DNA of 64,000 nt, taken from contig CAVYIO010000023.1 in assembly GCA_963768565.1 (NCBI GenBank), positions 1 to 64,000 of the forward strand, given 5' to 3'. The translations under genes and the position numbers were made by a program. Position 1 is the first letter of the stretch; each line of letters opens with the position of its first letter. Origin of the DNA: JABDKH01 sp963768565. Lineage in GTDB: Bacteria; Bacteroidota; Rhodothermia; Rhodothermales; JABDKH01. This document shows, one piece after another, positions 18,092 to 27,965 of this stretch. The notes under the pieces are model-generated. The model saw only the letters and a program-made list of their open reading frames with translations. It searched no databases and was not told the DNA's origin.

Positions 18092-20121
18092 ATGAATGCA
18101 TGCTCTCAAATGCCCAGGTTGCATAACAATAGCTCGCCATGGCTCACCCTCCTGGTCGGTTCTGTACTGAGCCTGCTGCTCGTTCCTGCCTGTTCGGTTG
18201 AGCGGGGATCTTCCGAACAGGAATTCCGCCGCATCCCGGTTGACGAATACCGGGATCGAGTTCTGGCTTCGTGGCTCGGCCAGATCATCGGCAACACGTA
18301 CGGGCTGTCGTACGAATTCAAATTTCTCGACGAGCCCGGACCGGATGCCTTTCCGTATGGCTACGGTGAGATGCTGGACCGGGTGCGAGAGGTGGACGGC
18401 GCCTTCAGCGACGACGATACGGATATCGAATACATGTATCTGCTCCAGATGGAGCGCCATGGTATCGAGCCGACGTACACTCAGCTCACCGAAGCCTGGA
18501 AGCATCACATCCGCACGCGAATCTGGGCGGCGAACCGCGTCGCGCTGACGCTGATGCACCACGGATACGAACCCCCGCTGACGGGCGACTCGTTGCTCAA
18601 TCCGCGCTGGTTCGAGATCGACCCGCAGCTCGTGAACGAAATCTGGGCGGTAACGGCGCCGGGCATGATCGACTACGCCGTAGGCAAGACGGAGTGGGCG
18701 GCAAGGATAACTAATGACAGCTTTGGTGTCGAGCCCGCGATGCATTACGGGGCCATGTACTCGGCAGCATTCTTTGTGTCGGATGTCGACAGCTTGATAG
18801 ACATCGGTACCGCCGCGCTGCCCGACGGAAGTCGGTTCGCCGGCGTCGTGGAGGAGATGAAGGCGCTGCACGCGCTGTATCCCGACGACTGGCGAGCGGC
18901 CCGAAAGGAGTTGGCGGACAGGTACTTTGTCCGACAGCCGTACAACCGTTTCGGATGGGAGCCCATCGACGCCATCCTGAACGGAGCAGCCGGGATCCTG
19001 GCCCTGCTGTATGGCGAAGGCGACATACAGCGGACCCTTGATCTGGCATGCGCCATCGGTTTCGACGCTGACAACCAGGCGGCGACGATGACCGGTCTCC
19101 TGGCCCTGGCCGGCGGCACCGATGTTCTGCCCGAATCGTTGCTGTATCCTCTCGAGGACGTGAAGTGGGACGCGCCATTCAATGATCGCTATGTGAACGT
19201 GACCCGGCACGACATGCCGGATGCTTCTCTCACGGACATGGCCGCACGCATCGCGGACCAGGGCGAGGCCGTTATCCTTGCGGCAGGTGGGAGGCGCGTG
19301 GGGGATCACTACGAGATCCCCGTTGACGCCCGATTCGTTCCTCCGCTCGAACTCCCGGCGCTTCCTCCTGTGCTTGCCGCCGTCGGGGAAGAGCTCGCGC
19401 TCGATATCTTCCCACACGGGAATCGGGATTCTGTTGACTGGACGATTGATGGGGACATACCCGGGTTGCGTTTCGATCGCGGACGACTGGCGGGCACGCC
19501 GTCCGAGAGCTGGGCAGTACACATTGCGCGTGTCCGTCAACAGGGGAGACGCGAGTGCGATTAGATCGTACACGATCCACGTCCGATCAAAGAATCTCGC
19601 GTCATTTGCGGAGCGCGTTCTGCATCATGAAAAGACGGACGGCCTCGACGCGATTCGCGACGGCAGTCTCACAGAACCGGTCTTCTACAGTTCCACCCGC
19701 AGCACACCACATCGCCAGTGGTACGGCTACGAGTGGGCGGACGAAGTGGAGGTAAGCCGGGTGGGCGTTCATGTCGGATTCCCGCAGGAGGAATGGGGAT
19801 GGCTGGTCAATCCGGCAATCGAGTTTCGCGACTCTTCGGGAGAGTGGGCTTCGGTGTCGGAGTTAAGCATTGATCCGCCATTTGCGAAAGGAGAGTCCAA
19901 GTACCTCCAGCCGGGGTTTGTCGGATACGATTTCCGATTCCAGACGGTGCGCACGAACGGCGATCCGGCTAGTGGGAGATGCGGGAGGTGACCCGGTAGA
20001 TGCGCCGCCGACGTACGGGTCCGCCATCAGTGAACTGACGGTGCACAGTCAGATAATCAGGCAACAGGTGGCATGGCAGCTCCCGGATGTCATTCCGGCC
20101 GCAGTGTCAGGATCCATGTAA
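18092..20121 (+). CDS. ADP-ribosylglycohydrolase-family lipoprotein with Ig-like and discoidin-like C-terminus (two frame breaks)
   Basis: A lipoprotein: the signal core LLVGSVLSLLLVPAC puts the lipid Cys about 30 residues after the start (ATG at 18092, or 18110). The main domain, to residue ~420, has the ADP-ribosylglycohydrolase pattern: SWLGQIIGNTYG, the acidic SDDDTDIEYMYLLQ and GFDADNQAATMTGLLALAGG, equivalent to the Mg-binding acidic sites. Then comes a putative-Ig (He_PIG-like) strand set (PGLRFDRGRLAGTPSE), interrupted by one extra base near 19507 before AGQYTLRVSVNRG. The C-terminal ~150 residues look like an F5/8-type carbohydrate-binding fold (WYGYEWADEVEVSRVGVHV). A second extra base near 19962 splits VRTNG from IRLVGDAGG. 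Corrected length is about 675 residues. Such secreted forms probably hydrolyse a glycosidic bond; the substrate is unknown. A GH16 lipoprotein follows. Confidence 0.75.
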
Positions 20122-20245
20122 CAGCGAGTGCATGCCCGCCACGTCGGTCCTGGATCATCCGATCGCGGGGAAATCCCTCTCGCTGAAGGTGACATGGGAT
20201 ATGTATTTTCTGGCAGATACTCTTTCACTTGAGATTCAACGCGAC

Positions 20246-21121
20246 ATGAGATACTTGCCAGTTCTCCTTGTTATCTCGATGATTCTTGTGTCCTGTAGCC
20301 CAGGCAGTACCAGTCTGAACGAGCAACCGACCGGTGGCTGGCAAACGGACTTCTTCGATGACTTTGAAACGTTCGACACCGCTAACTGGCAAGATCAGAT
20401 CCTGTGGGTCAACAATGAGGATCAGTGCTACGTCCGCGATGGCGAGTACGGCACGAGGGAGGTCGGCGACGGGACAATCAAGCTCAAGGTGATCCGTCTC
20501 GGTGAGCCGATCGAGTGCGACAACGTCGACAAGTGGGGCAACAAGCATCCCGACACTCGCTACGTGGCCGGCCGAATTGCATCCAAGAACCGGAAGGAGT
20601 TTGTCAAAGGCCGGTGGACCGCAAGACTGAAGACCTGGGGCAACGGCCAGCCCGGTATGTTTCCGGCATGGTGGCTGCTCGGGGCTCGCAACAATGAACC
20701 ACCCGTTCAGGAGGCTGATGAAGATGTATGCTGGCCGATGACAGGGTCGGGCGAGATCGACATCTTCGAGCATCATGGGAATGGGGGTGCCGACCACTAT
20801 ACAGCCCGCACAATCAAGAGCCTGGGGAAGTGCGAATCACTGAATCCGGACGGCTCGGTGAACGGTGCCGGAGATTGGTGGACCTACCAGATCGGCCTGA
20901 CGGCCACACTGGATGAGTACCATGAGTACTCGGTCGAATGGGCGGGCGACACCCTGGTGTATCGCCTCGACGGGGTCGAGGCTGCCCGTCAGGACAGTCT
21001 GGGCGCCAACTACCCGGAGCCACTCTTTGCAATCCTCAACTACGCGAAGATCAATGACGCGCCGATGGACGGCGAATGGGTGATGGAGGTCGACTGGGTG
21101 AAGCACGAGCGCTGGGAGTAA
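20246..21121 (+). CDS. GH16-family beta-glucanase lipoprotein
   Basis: A 291-residue lipoprotein, probably an endo-beta-glucanase of the laminarinase/lichenase type. The start at 20246 gives MRYLPVLLVISMILVSC, with the lipid Cys at residue 17; an open frame reaching 20087 would place 53 unlikely residues before the signal. The GH16 catalytic motif is GEIDIFEHHG (the two Glu act as nucleophile and acid/base) near residue 175. Other family hallmarks are DDFETFDTANWQ at the N-terminus, VAGRIASKNRKEFVKGRW, GMFPAWWLLG, and the terminal EWVMEVDWVKHERW. The frame is intact. It follows the ADP-ribosylglycohydrolase-like gene by 124 bases and may take part in the same saccharide degradation. Confidence 0.92.
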   Translation: MRYLPVLLVISMILVSCSPGSTSLNEQPTGGWQTDFFDDFETFDTANWQDQILWVNNEDQCYVRDGEYGTREVGDGTIKLKVIRLGEPIECDNVDKWGNKHPDTRYVAGRIASKNRKEFVKGRWTARLKTWGNGQPGMFPAWWLLGARNNEPPVQEADEDVCWPMTGSGEIDIFEHHGNGGADHYTARTIKSLGKCESLNPDGSVNGAGDWWTYQIGLTATLDEYHEYSVEWAGDTLVYRLDGVEAARQDSLGANYPEPLFAILNYAKINDAPMDGEWVMEVDWVKHERWE

Positions 21122-21620
21122 ATCCGCCGGCTAGCGCGACGTGCTGAGATATCATGTTTGGACGCGCCCGGCGACTCGACGGCGAGGTCGGACGCCCCTC
21201 GTCAACGTCGTGTTTGAATCCCCGGGCAGGTGAAGCTGACGACGCGCCCTTGTCGCTGATAGTGAGCGTTGAGTACTCGTAGGTGACCGCGCGCGTTTGC
21301 GTCATGCGTGCACGTGCCGTCAGTGGACGGCGGTGGACGGCGGTGGACGAGGCCCTGCGTGGGATCTGGAGCGAAACATCAATCCCGATCGACTGGAAGG
21401 TCCCGAGCACGAAAGCGAGTCTAGGGTCGATGGGCTTCGGAAGACAAAAGTCGATTCGGGTTTGGTCCACCGGTCACGAAAGAGTCAGCCCGGCTCGCAT
21501 CATCGCAAGAAGATGAATCTTCCGCCATAATGTGCGCCTCTCTTTGACAGGGACTCGCAGTAGCACGATCATAGGGTTACAGGTTGTCTTTTCGCCTTCA
21601 AATCGAGCAGAGGACGTTTC
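21122..21620. other. Intergenic region upstream of katG
   Basis: About 499 bases with no convincing gene. It contains 2.8 copies of a 10-bp direct repeat (GTGGACGGCG) at 21323-21350 and, just before katG, AGAGGA six bases from the ATG. TTTG near 21543 is the only -33-like word; no TAnnTTTG follows at the right distance. Confidence 0.4.
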
Positions 21621-23829
21621 ATGAGTACGAATGGCAAGTGCCCGTTCACCGGAGCCATGACCAGGAACAGTGCCGGCGGCACATCCAACCAGGACTGGTG
21701 GCCGAACCAGCTGAATCTGAGGATTCTGCATCAGACGTTCTCCCGCATCCAATCCGATGGGCGAGGACTTCAATTACGCCGAGGAGTTCAAGAAACTGGA
21801 TCTGAAGGCCATCAAGCAGGATCTGTACGACCTGATGACGGACTCGCAGGACTGGTGGCCGGCCGACTACGGTCACTACGGTGGGTTGTTCATCCGGATG
21901 GCCTGGCACAGCGCCGGCACCTATCGCACCGGTGACGGCCGCGGTGGATCGGGCTCGGGCACGCAGCGATTCGCTCCCCTGAACAGCTGGCCCGACAACG
22001 GCAACCTGGACAAAGCCCGTCGTCTGCTCTGGCCCGTCAAGCAGAAGTACGGCAACAAGATTTCCTGGGCCGACCTGATGATCCTGGCCGGCAATTGCGC
22101 GCTGGAATCCATGGGTTTCAAGACCTTCGGGTTCGCGGGCGGTCGTGAGGACATCTACGAGCCCAGAGAGGACATCTACTGGGGCAGCGAAACCGAGTGG
22201 CTGGGTGACAAGCGATACACCGGTGACCGCGAGCTGGATAATCCGCTCGCTGCCGTCCAGATGGGTCTGATCTACGTAAATCCGGAAGGACCGAACGGCG
22301 ATCCGGATCCCGTGGGGTCCGGTCGCGACGTCCGCGAGACGTTCAAGCGGATGGCCATGAACGACTACGAAACGGTGGCGCTGATGGCCGGTGGCCACAC
22401 GTTCGGCAAGATGCACGGTGCGGGCCCGGATTCCGCCGTCGGTCGCGAGCCCGAAGGCGCGCCAATCGAAGCCCAGGGACTGGGCTGGCTGAGTACCTAC
22501 GGCAGCGGCAAGGGCCGCGACGCGATCACAAGCGGCCTCGAAGGCGCCTGGACGCCCGATCCGACGACGTGGGACATGGACTACTTCCGGGTGCTCTTCA
22601 AGTACGACTGGGAGCTGACCAAGAGCCCCTACGGCGCCTGGCAGTGGACGCCGAAGGACATCGACGAGGATGACATGGCTCCGGATGCGGAGGATCCGAC
22701 CGGGAAAGTGCCGATCGTGATGACCACGGCTGACATGGCCATGCGCTACGACCCGGAGTACGAGAAAATTTCGCGGCACTTCATGGAGAATCCGGATGAG
22801 TTCGCCGACGCGTTCGCCCGCGCCTGGTTCAAACTCACGCACCGTGACATGGGGCCGCGCGCCCGTTTCCTGGGGCCGGAAGTTCCCGATGAGGAGCTAA
22901 CCTGGATGGACCCGGTGCCGGCTGTGGAAAACAAGCTGATCGACGAGGACGATGCCGAAGACCTGAAAGGCGCCATCTTCGGCACTGGTCTCTCCGTCAG
23001 GGAACTGGTCTACACGGCCTGGTCATCGGCCTCCACCTTCCGCGGCTCCGACAAGCGGGGCGGTGCCAATGGCGCCCGCATTCGCCTGGCTCCCCAGAAG
23101 GATTGGGAAGCCAACGAGCCCGAGCAGCTGGCCCGGGTGCTGGGCGAACTGGAAGGCATCCAGCAGAAGTTCAACGCCGCCCAGTCGAGTGGCAAGAAGG
23201 TCTCTCTGTCCGACCTGATCGTGCTGGCCGGATGCGCCGGTGTCGAAAAAGCCGCAAAGGATGCCGGCTTTGAGATCACGGTGCCGTTCACGCCGGGTCG
23301 CACCGACGCCAGTCAGGAGCAGACGGACGTTGAGTCGTTCGAATACCTCGAGCCCTATGCCGACGGCTTCCGCAACTACCAGAAGGAGGAGTATGCGGTG
23401 ACCGGAGAGGAAATGCTGCTCGACCGTGCCCAGCTCATGGGTCTTTCCGCTCCGGAGATGACGGTGCTCATCGGCGGCATGCGCGCGCTCGGTGCCAACT
23501 ACGGCGGCACGAAGCACGGCGTGTTCACCGAGCGTCCCGGACAGCTCACGAACGACTTCTTCGTCAACCTGCTGGACATGGCGACGGTCTGGACGCCGAC
23601 GGCCGAAGCGGCTGGTCAGGAGAACCCGATGGAGTTCGAAGGCCGTGACCGCGCGACGGGCAAGCTGAAGTGGACCGGATCGCGTGTTGATCTGATCTTC
23701 GGGTCGAACTCGCAGCTGCGGGCTATTGCAGAGGTCTATGCCCAGGAGGACTCAAGAGAGAAGTTCGTCAACGACTTCGTGGCGGCCTGGACGAAGGTCA
23801 TGGAAGCTGACCGCTTCGAGCTGGCCTGA
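21621..23829 (+). CDS. katG: Catalase-peroxidase (one frame break)
   Basis: Heme enzyme that destroys hydrogen peroxide by catalase and peroxidase reactions. The frame from ATG 21621 (AGAGGA upstream) reads ...NQLNLRILHQTFSR and is broken by one extra base near 21747; the next frame resumes at SNPMGEDFNYAEEF. The corrected length is about 735 residues, normal for KatG. The key residues are present: distal RMAWHS with Trp and His, proximal His in ALMAGGHTFGKMHG, Tyr in LIYVNPEGPNG and Met in RHFMENPDEFADAF, which form the Met-Tyr-Trp adduct that gives catalase activity. The second, catalytically silent half has the usual ELVYTAWSSASTFRGSDKRGGANG. It stands alone. With all active-site residues kept, an assembly error is the likely cause of the break. 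Confidence 0.93.
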
Positions 23830-23852
23830 TCGTCCGACATACTGAGAAGGCG

Positions 23853-23886
23853 TGAGCGGGCGGCGCTACCCGGTGCTGCCCGCTCA
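23853..23886 (+). terminator. GC-rich hairpin after katG
   Basis: TGAGCGGGC and GCCCGCTCA pair perfectly around a 16-base loop, about 24 bases after the katG stop. There is no T-tract, so its role as a terminator is uncertain. Confidence 0.35.
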
Positions 23887-24030
23887 GCAGCCGACCGGTG
23901 GGCTTCGGTCGCCGGTGATACGCCGATTTACGACATGACTATCCGGTCCGTTGAACGGAAGAGCCTTCTCGGAGAATTCAGCCAGTCGGTTCGTTCGACA
24001 GTCATCCGAAAAGCCTTTGTATAGCTCCGC

Positions 24031-24876
24031 TCACCTGCGGTCTCCGAACTCCTCGAAGAAGTCGCTGGCGTCGACCAGGTCTCCAAACCCGAAAATCCAC
24101 GCCGTTTCGGCAACGTCGGAGAAGTCCAGTCCGCCGCTCTGGATCGCCTCGTTGAGGTAGCGTGCCTCAACCCCGTTGAAGGTGTCCCCAAGCCGGATTG
24201 CTGTCTCCCAGATCTCGGTCAGCCGGGCATCCTGAATGTGCATCCGCCAGTCGACGGGGGTCTCGGTGCGGAATCCGGGCGTTCCATTGCCCACCGCGTT
24301 TCCGTCGGGAATCCGATGATACATTGCCGCCTCCCTGACGAAGGCCAGAGCCTCGGGCGAGGTGACCTGCTCGTTCCAATCCGCATGCTGGACGACGTGG
24401 ACCCGGTCTACTATGGAGTCGCTCTGGACCTCGTCGTGGATGAAGCGGACGAGTGCCGCCGAGAAATCCGACTGACCGGCTTCGGCAATCCAGACGCTTC
24501 CTCCGGCGCGAAGCGTGCTCATGACCAGGGGGGCGACCTCTTCGAGTGCCCGCGCGCGATCGGCGTGAGCGTCTGACCAGTGGTCTCCGAACGCGAGCTC
24601 GAAAAGCTCGTTGGCCGGGACGTACAGACCCTCCTGGATCCCGTAGGCTCCGGCGACTGCGTGAAAGCGCACATCTGCAAATCGGGGATCCGCCAGCATC
24701 GTTGCGACCCCGGCCACCGAATGGAGGTCGTCCACATCCGTACGGCAGTCGAAGTGGGCCAGGTAGAGATCCGTCGCGGGGCTGAACTGACCGAGCTGTT
24801 CCGGCTGCGCAGTCCTCCCGGGCGAACAGGCCGGCAGGAGGATAAGGAGGAGGATGGGGAGCGCCTCGCGGGTCAT
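24031..24876 (-). CDS. Lipoprotein of unknown function, possibly nucleoside-hydrolase-like
   Basis: A 281-residue protein beginning MTREALPILLLILLPAC, with the lipid Cys at residue 17; the open frame extends far upstream but without a signal. After the Cys a short Ser/Gln-rich stretch precedes FDCRTDVDDLHSVAGVATML, whose spaced Asp residues recall the calcium-binding DxDxxxDD of nucleoside hydrolases. Other likely core elements are FHAVAGAYGIQEGLYVP, GGSVWIAEAGQSDFSAALVRFIHD and VHVVQHADWNEQVTSPEALAFVREAAMYHRIPDGN. I would not name the activity without a search. It lies alone, convergent with katG and reading away from the tRNA gene. The frame is intact. Confidence 0.6.
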   Translation of the reverse strand: MTREALPILLLILLPACSPGRTAQPEQLGQFSPATDLYLAHFDCRTDVDDLHSVAGVATMLADPRFADVRFHAVAGAYGIQEGLYVPANELFELAFGDHWSDAHADRARALEEVAPLVMSTLRAGGSVWIAEAGQSDFSAALVRFIHDEVQSDSIVDRVHVVQHADWNEQVTSPEALAFVREAAMYHRIPDGNAVGNGTPGFRTETPVDWRMHIQDARLTEIWETAIRLGDTFNGVEARYLNEAIQSGGLDFSDVAETAWIFGFGDLVDASDFFEEFGDRR

Positions 24877-25158
24877 TGTGTAAAACTCGGACGCCACGGA
24901 GTGAGATTCAAGGGCGCTGTCCCGGTGTGCTCTACGGGGCCGCTGAACTGGGGGCTCGTGCGGGCGAGGTTGTTCGGCCGACAAGTCGGCGCCGCATGGG
25001 TGCGAATTTCCATATTCTCGCCACGGGCGGGTGTAGGCGGCGCTCGAACCTGTTTGCGTGTTGCGCACGCTCGTCGGCCCTCATCCCGGTCGGGCTGTTT
25101 AGCTCCATCGAACGAAAAGAGGCAAACCGGAAAGACCAGTTTGCCCCATAACGTGTGC

Positions 25159-25230
25159 TGCCCTGCCAGGATTCGAACCTGGAACCTCCTGATCCAGAGT
25201 CAGGCGCTCTGCCAATTGAGCTACAGGGCA
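25159..25230 (-). tRNA. tRNA-Gln (anticodon CTG)
   Basis: The reverse strand folds into a 72-base cloverleaf without an encoded CCA. The acceptor stem is TGCCCTG/CAGGGCA, including the U1-A72 pair typical of tRNA-Gln. The D loop reads AGCTCAATTGGCAGAGC, the anticodon stem CCTGA / TCAGG holds a seven-base loop with CTG, and the T loop is GGTTCGAATCC. It decodes CAG. The promoter lies 34 bases upstream. Confidence 0.95.
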
Positions 25231-25263
25231 CTAGTCCGCAGAAATCCATGATTTCGCGGGCCG

Positions 25264-25296
25264 CAAAAATACGCCTTTCGCCTTACCTACATCAAA
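25264..25296 (-). promoter_or_regulatory. Bacteroidota-type promoter of the tRNA-Gln gene
   Basis: On the reverse strand TTTG (25296-25293) is followed by exactly 21 bases and TATTTTTG (25271-25264), matching both the -33 and -7 consensus (TTTG, 19-21 bases, TAnnTTTG) of the principal sigma factor of Bacteroidota. Transcription should begin around 25257, giving a leader of about 28 bases before the tRNA. This is the best promoter match in the window. Confidence 0.68.
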
Positions 25297-25586
25297 CCAA
25301 GAAGTTGCCAAGAGCGCCCATCACGGGACACAGCCCAATCATATTCTGACTCTGGTGCGTCAAAAACCGGTCGAGGAACCCCTTTCTGACCCCCGGGACC
25401 CGCTCACCCGAGAATCCGCTTAAGAACACCCCTGATGCGGCCGATACTGCCGCTAACAATTGTGCTCGGTCGGCACCCACGCGGTGCAGGCCCGCGTACG
25501 CGCAGCATGGCAGTTCTCGACGCTGCGCCGCACCTCACAAGGTCCCTATCTGCGCGGGCGGGGACGCCATCGAACCGAGCACATCG
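25297..25586. other. Intergenic region between the tRNA promoter and the subtilase locus
   Basis: About 290 bases with no recognised gene or promoter. It is a divergent spacer. Confidence 0.4.
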
Positions 25587-26975
25587 ATGAAAAGTCAGCG
25601 ACTCCTCTCCAGCGCAGCAGCCCTCGTATTCCTGTCATTCGGTTTTGCTCCTTTCCGGATGTACCGACAGCCTGCTGGACGCCCCCGATAACTCAACGGT
25701 TTTCGAAGCCCAGGACTCGGCAGACCTGCTCAAGCTTCGTCACTCCAAATTTCTCTCGAGAGCCAAGACATCCATGGGCAAGGATGGCATGGAGCTGTCC
25801 ATGAACATCAGCACGCTTTCGAAGCAGCGCGTACTTGAGCGCTACAAGGTCCTCGAACGCTACAAGGTCATCGAGCGATACGACTACAGTGCCACGATCG
25901 AAGGTGGAGCGAATCGTGATCCTCGTTGACACGGAGGGAGAGGGAGACTTCCAGCCCCTGTTCGACCAGTTCGATGGCGACTCGGAGATTCTCTGGTACG
26001 AGCCAGACTTCACGGTCGAGGCTCCGGAGGCGTCAGCCGAACTACCTCATGCTCCGGTGAGATCGTGCCGTGGGGAGTCAAGACCGTGGGAGCCGGAACG
26101 GATGGAAGGTGCTCGAGACCTGTACAAGTCCAAGCGTGCACGTCTACGTCGTCGACTCGGGATCGATCACTCTGACTCAACGTCGTGGAGCACGTGAATT
26201 TCCAGAACGATGGGCTTTCCGGTGACCCGGATGGACACGGGACGCACGTCGCCGGTCTGATCGGCGCAATCGACGACTCCGATGGCATACTCGGCGTCGC
26301 GCCGGGTGTAGCGATTCACGACTATCGCGTACTTGACGCGAACGGTCTGGCGGATGTGTCGTCGTCATCGCGGCCGTCGAGCCGATAACGCAGGAGAAAC
26401 TGGACAATCCGACCGCGCGATGGTGGTCAACATGAGTCTCGGCGAGAACATCGGTACGACCCAGTTTACCGCGCTCGACGAGGCTATCGAATCGTCGATA
26501 GCACGCCGGCGTCGTCTACGTCGTCGCGGCAGGCAACGACGAGGCTGATGCATCGTTCTTCACGCCGGCGCACGTTCCCGGCGCTATCACGGTCGGATCG
26601 TTTGGAGTCGCACCGAGTGCGACGAAGTTGACGGACTCGGTCCATATAGTTACTCGTTCTCGTGGTTCTCGAATTATGGAGCCAGGGTTGATGTTCTTGC
26701 GCCCGGTGAGCCCTGCTGTCTCTCTCCAGCGATGGCGGCCTTGAGCTCCAGAGCGGAACATCGATGTCAGCTGCACACGTCACAGGTATTGCTGCTCGCT
26801 ACCTTGCGCAATACCCATCCGTGAGTCCGGCGCGTGTCGAATACATGATCAAGAACGGTGCACGCACCGCGGTCAATGGAGCGCCATCAGGAACGAGCGC
26901 TGCCGGTGCAACCGTAGTGCCTGAACTGAGGGTTCGTATCGACGACCCCTACTTTGATATCGACAGTTTCGCTTG
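25587..26975 (+). pseudogene. Subtilisin-like (S8) serine protease lipoprotein, broken by many frame shifts
   Basis: The locus reads as an exported subtilase only if several frames are joined. Start ATG 25587 gives a hydrophobic signal; one extra base later LLLSGCTDS supplies a lipobox. An N-terminal propeptide-like part contains an ERYKV repeat. Catalytic Asp: HVYVVDS near 26145. Catalytic His: GHGTHVAGLIGAID near 26240. Catalytic Ser: SGTSMSAAHVTGIAA near 26757. At least six single-base indels are needed between these; the exact 3' end is uncertain. All three catalytic motifs survive in different frames, so the gene was functional recently or is still functional and badly sequenced. A strong terminator at 27002-27036 closes it. 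Being the worst-hit locus, it is annotated as a pseudogene for caution. Confidence 0.75.
25837..25881 (+). repeat. 18-bp tandem repeat within the subtilase propeptide
   Basis: About 2.5 imperfect copies of GAGCGCTACAAGGTCCTC encode a six-residue repeat (ERYKVL, ERYKVI, ERYDY). The substitutions keep the frame, so it looks like a coding repeat rather than noise. Confidence 0.7.
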
Positions 26976-27001
26976 TGAGATAGGTTCTGAACATCGAAAG
27001 G

Positions 27002-27036
27002 CGGTCCGGCGATGTAGTGTCGCCGGACCGTTTTTT
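27002..27036 (+). terminator. Rho-independent terminator after the subtilase locus
   Basis: CGGTCCGGCGA and TCGCCGGACCG form an 11-bp perfect stem with a seven-base loop, followed by six T. It closes the forward subtilase gene; the reverse plsC gene ends 42 bases further on. Confidence 0.9.
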
Positions 27037-27077
27037 GTTCTGCCCGCACCGCCTGACGTCTCAGGGTCGATCCCTCG

Positions 27078-27834
27078 CTACGCGGCACCATCCAGCTCGG
27101 CCGCGTCTACCCCCCTCCACTCGGCCAGCTGTCCGATGATCATCGATCTGACGTCAGCCGCCAGCCGCCCGGCCTCTCTCTTTCCGTATGTGTCCGTTTC
27201 GACCTCACCGACAACTTTCAGACGAATCGGCTCACCGCTCGTGAATCGCCAGTTGTTCCGCGGCAACGCATCGACCGTGCCGTCGAGCGTGACCACAAGT
27301 ACGGTCAAACGCTCCCTGATCGCCAGACCAAAAGCCCCCTCGTTGAACGGCCGGACCCGCCCATCCTTCGACCTCGTTCCCTCCGGAAAGAAGATCACCG
27401 AACACTTCTTCCGCAGATAATCTCTCGCGGTGATCAGCGCCTTCGCTCCGTCTCGCGCATCGCCTCGCCTCACAGGAATATCACCGGCAAGCCGCATCAT
27501 CCACCCGATCAATGGCACCTTCAACAGCTCGGCCTTGCCGACCCACTTCATCTCCCACGGAAGCAGACTTACGATGGGGATATCGGCAAGCGACTGGTGA
27601 TTGCAGATGACGACGTACGGCTTTCGGGGATTTTCGGGCATCCGGCCGGACACTTCGAATCGACCAGAACGGATTGACCCATGTCATCGCAACCCCGAGT
27701 CGCCTGAACCAGCGCCCTGTCCGGTAATGCGCCGGATCGCGGTCAGTCAGCCGTACGAGGGCCAACCAGGGAAGCCACACCAGCATAAGCAGTGAAACTG
27801 CTACCCATACGTAGGCGGAACGAAGAGCCGTCAT
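27078..27834 (-). CDS. plsC: 1-acyl-sn-glycerol-3-phosphate acyltransferase (one frame break)
   Basis: Membrane-associated enzyme that makes phosphatidic acid from lysophosphatidic acid and acyl donor. From ATG 27834 there is a membrane helix (WVAVSLLMLVWLPWLALV), then AMTWVNPFWS, a break at one extra base near 27660, and FEVSGRMPENPRKPYVVICNHQS. Corrected length is about 251 residues, normal for PlsC. Motif I is NHQSLADIP (the HX4D catalytic pair), motif II GWMMRLAGDIPVRRGD, and motif III FFPEGTRSKDGRVRPFNEGAF (glycerol-phosphate binding). The enzyme is usually essential, so the break is most likely a sequence error. It is divergent from ribD and convergent with the subtilase. Confidence 0.88.
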
Positions 27835-27965
27835 CACGTCGCCAGGTCGTTGAATTCGTCAACGGGGAAGTTAGTGTGGAGGCGTCGCCAACCCAATCCG
27901 GGCCTCGATAAGCGACCGGGTTCATCGTATTTTGGAATTGCACCGTCGCAATCGGCTGGATTCGT

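Noticed and set aside
17786..19573. Long reverse-strand open frame of nearly 600 codons opposite the ADP-ribosylglycohydrolase-like gene
   Set aside because: It has no family features, an Arg/His-rich composition typical of an antisense shadow in GC-rich DNA, and the forward strand carries clear conserved motifs.
21323..21350. CRISPR-like repeat array
   Set aside because: The units are directly adjacent 10-mers without spacers, and no cas genes are present.
21646..22842. Reverse-strand open frame of about 400 codons inside katG
   Set aside because: It is antisense to conserved katG sequence and has no recognisable domain.
27838..27965. FMN riboswitch before ribD
   Set aside because: The leader is too short and shows none of the conserved RFN-element stems.
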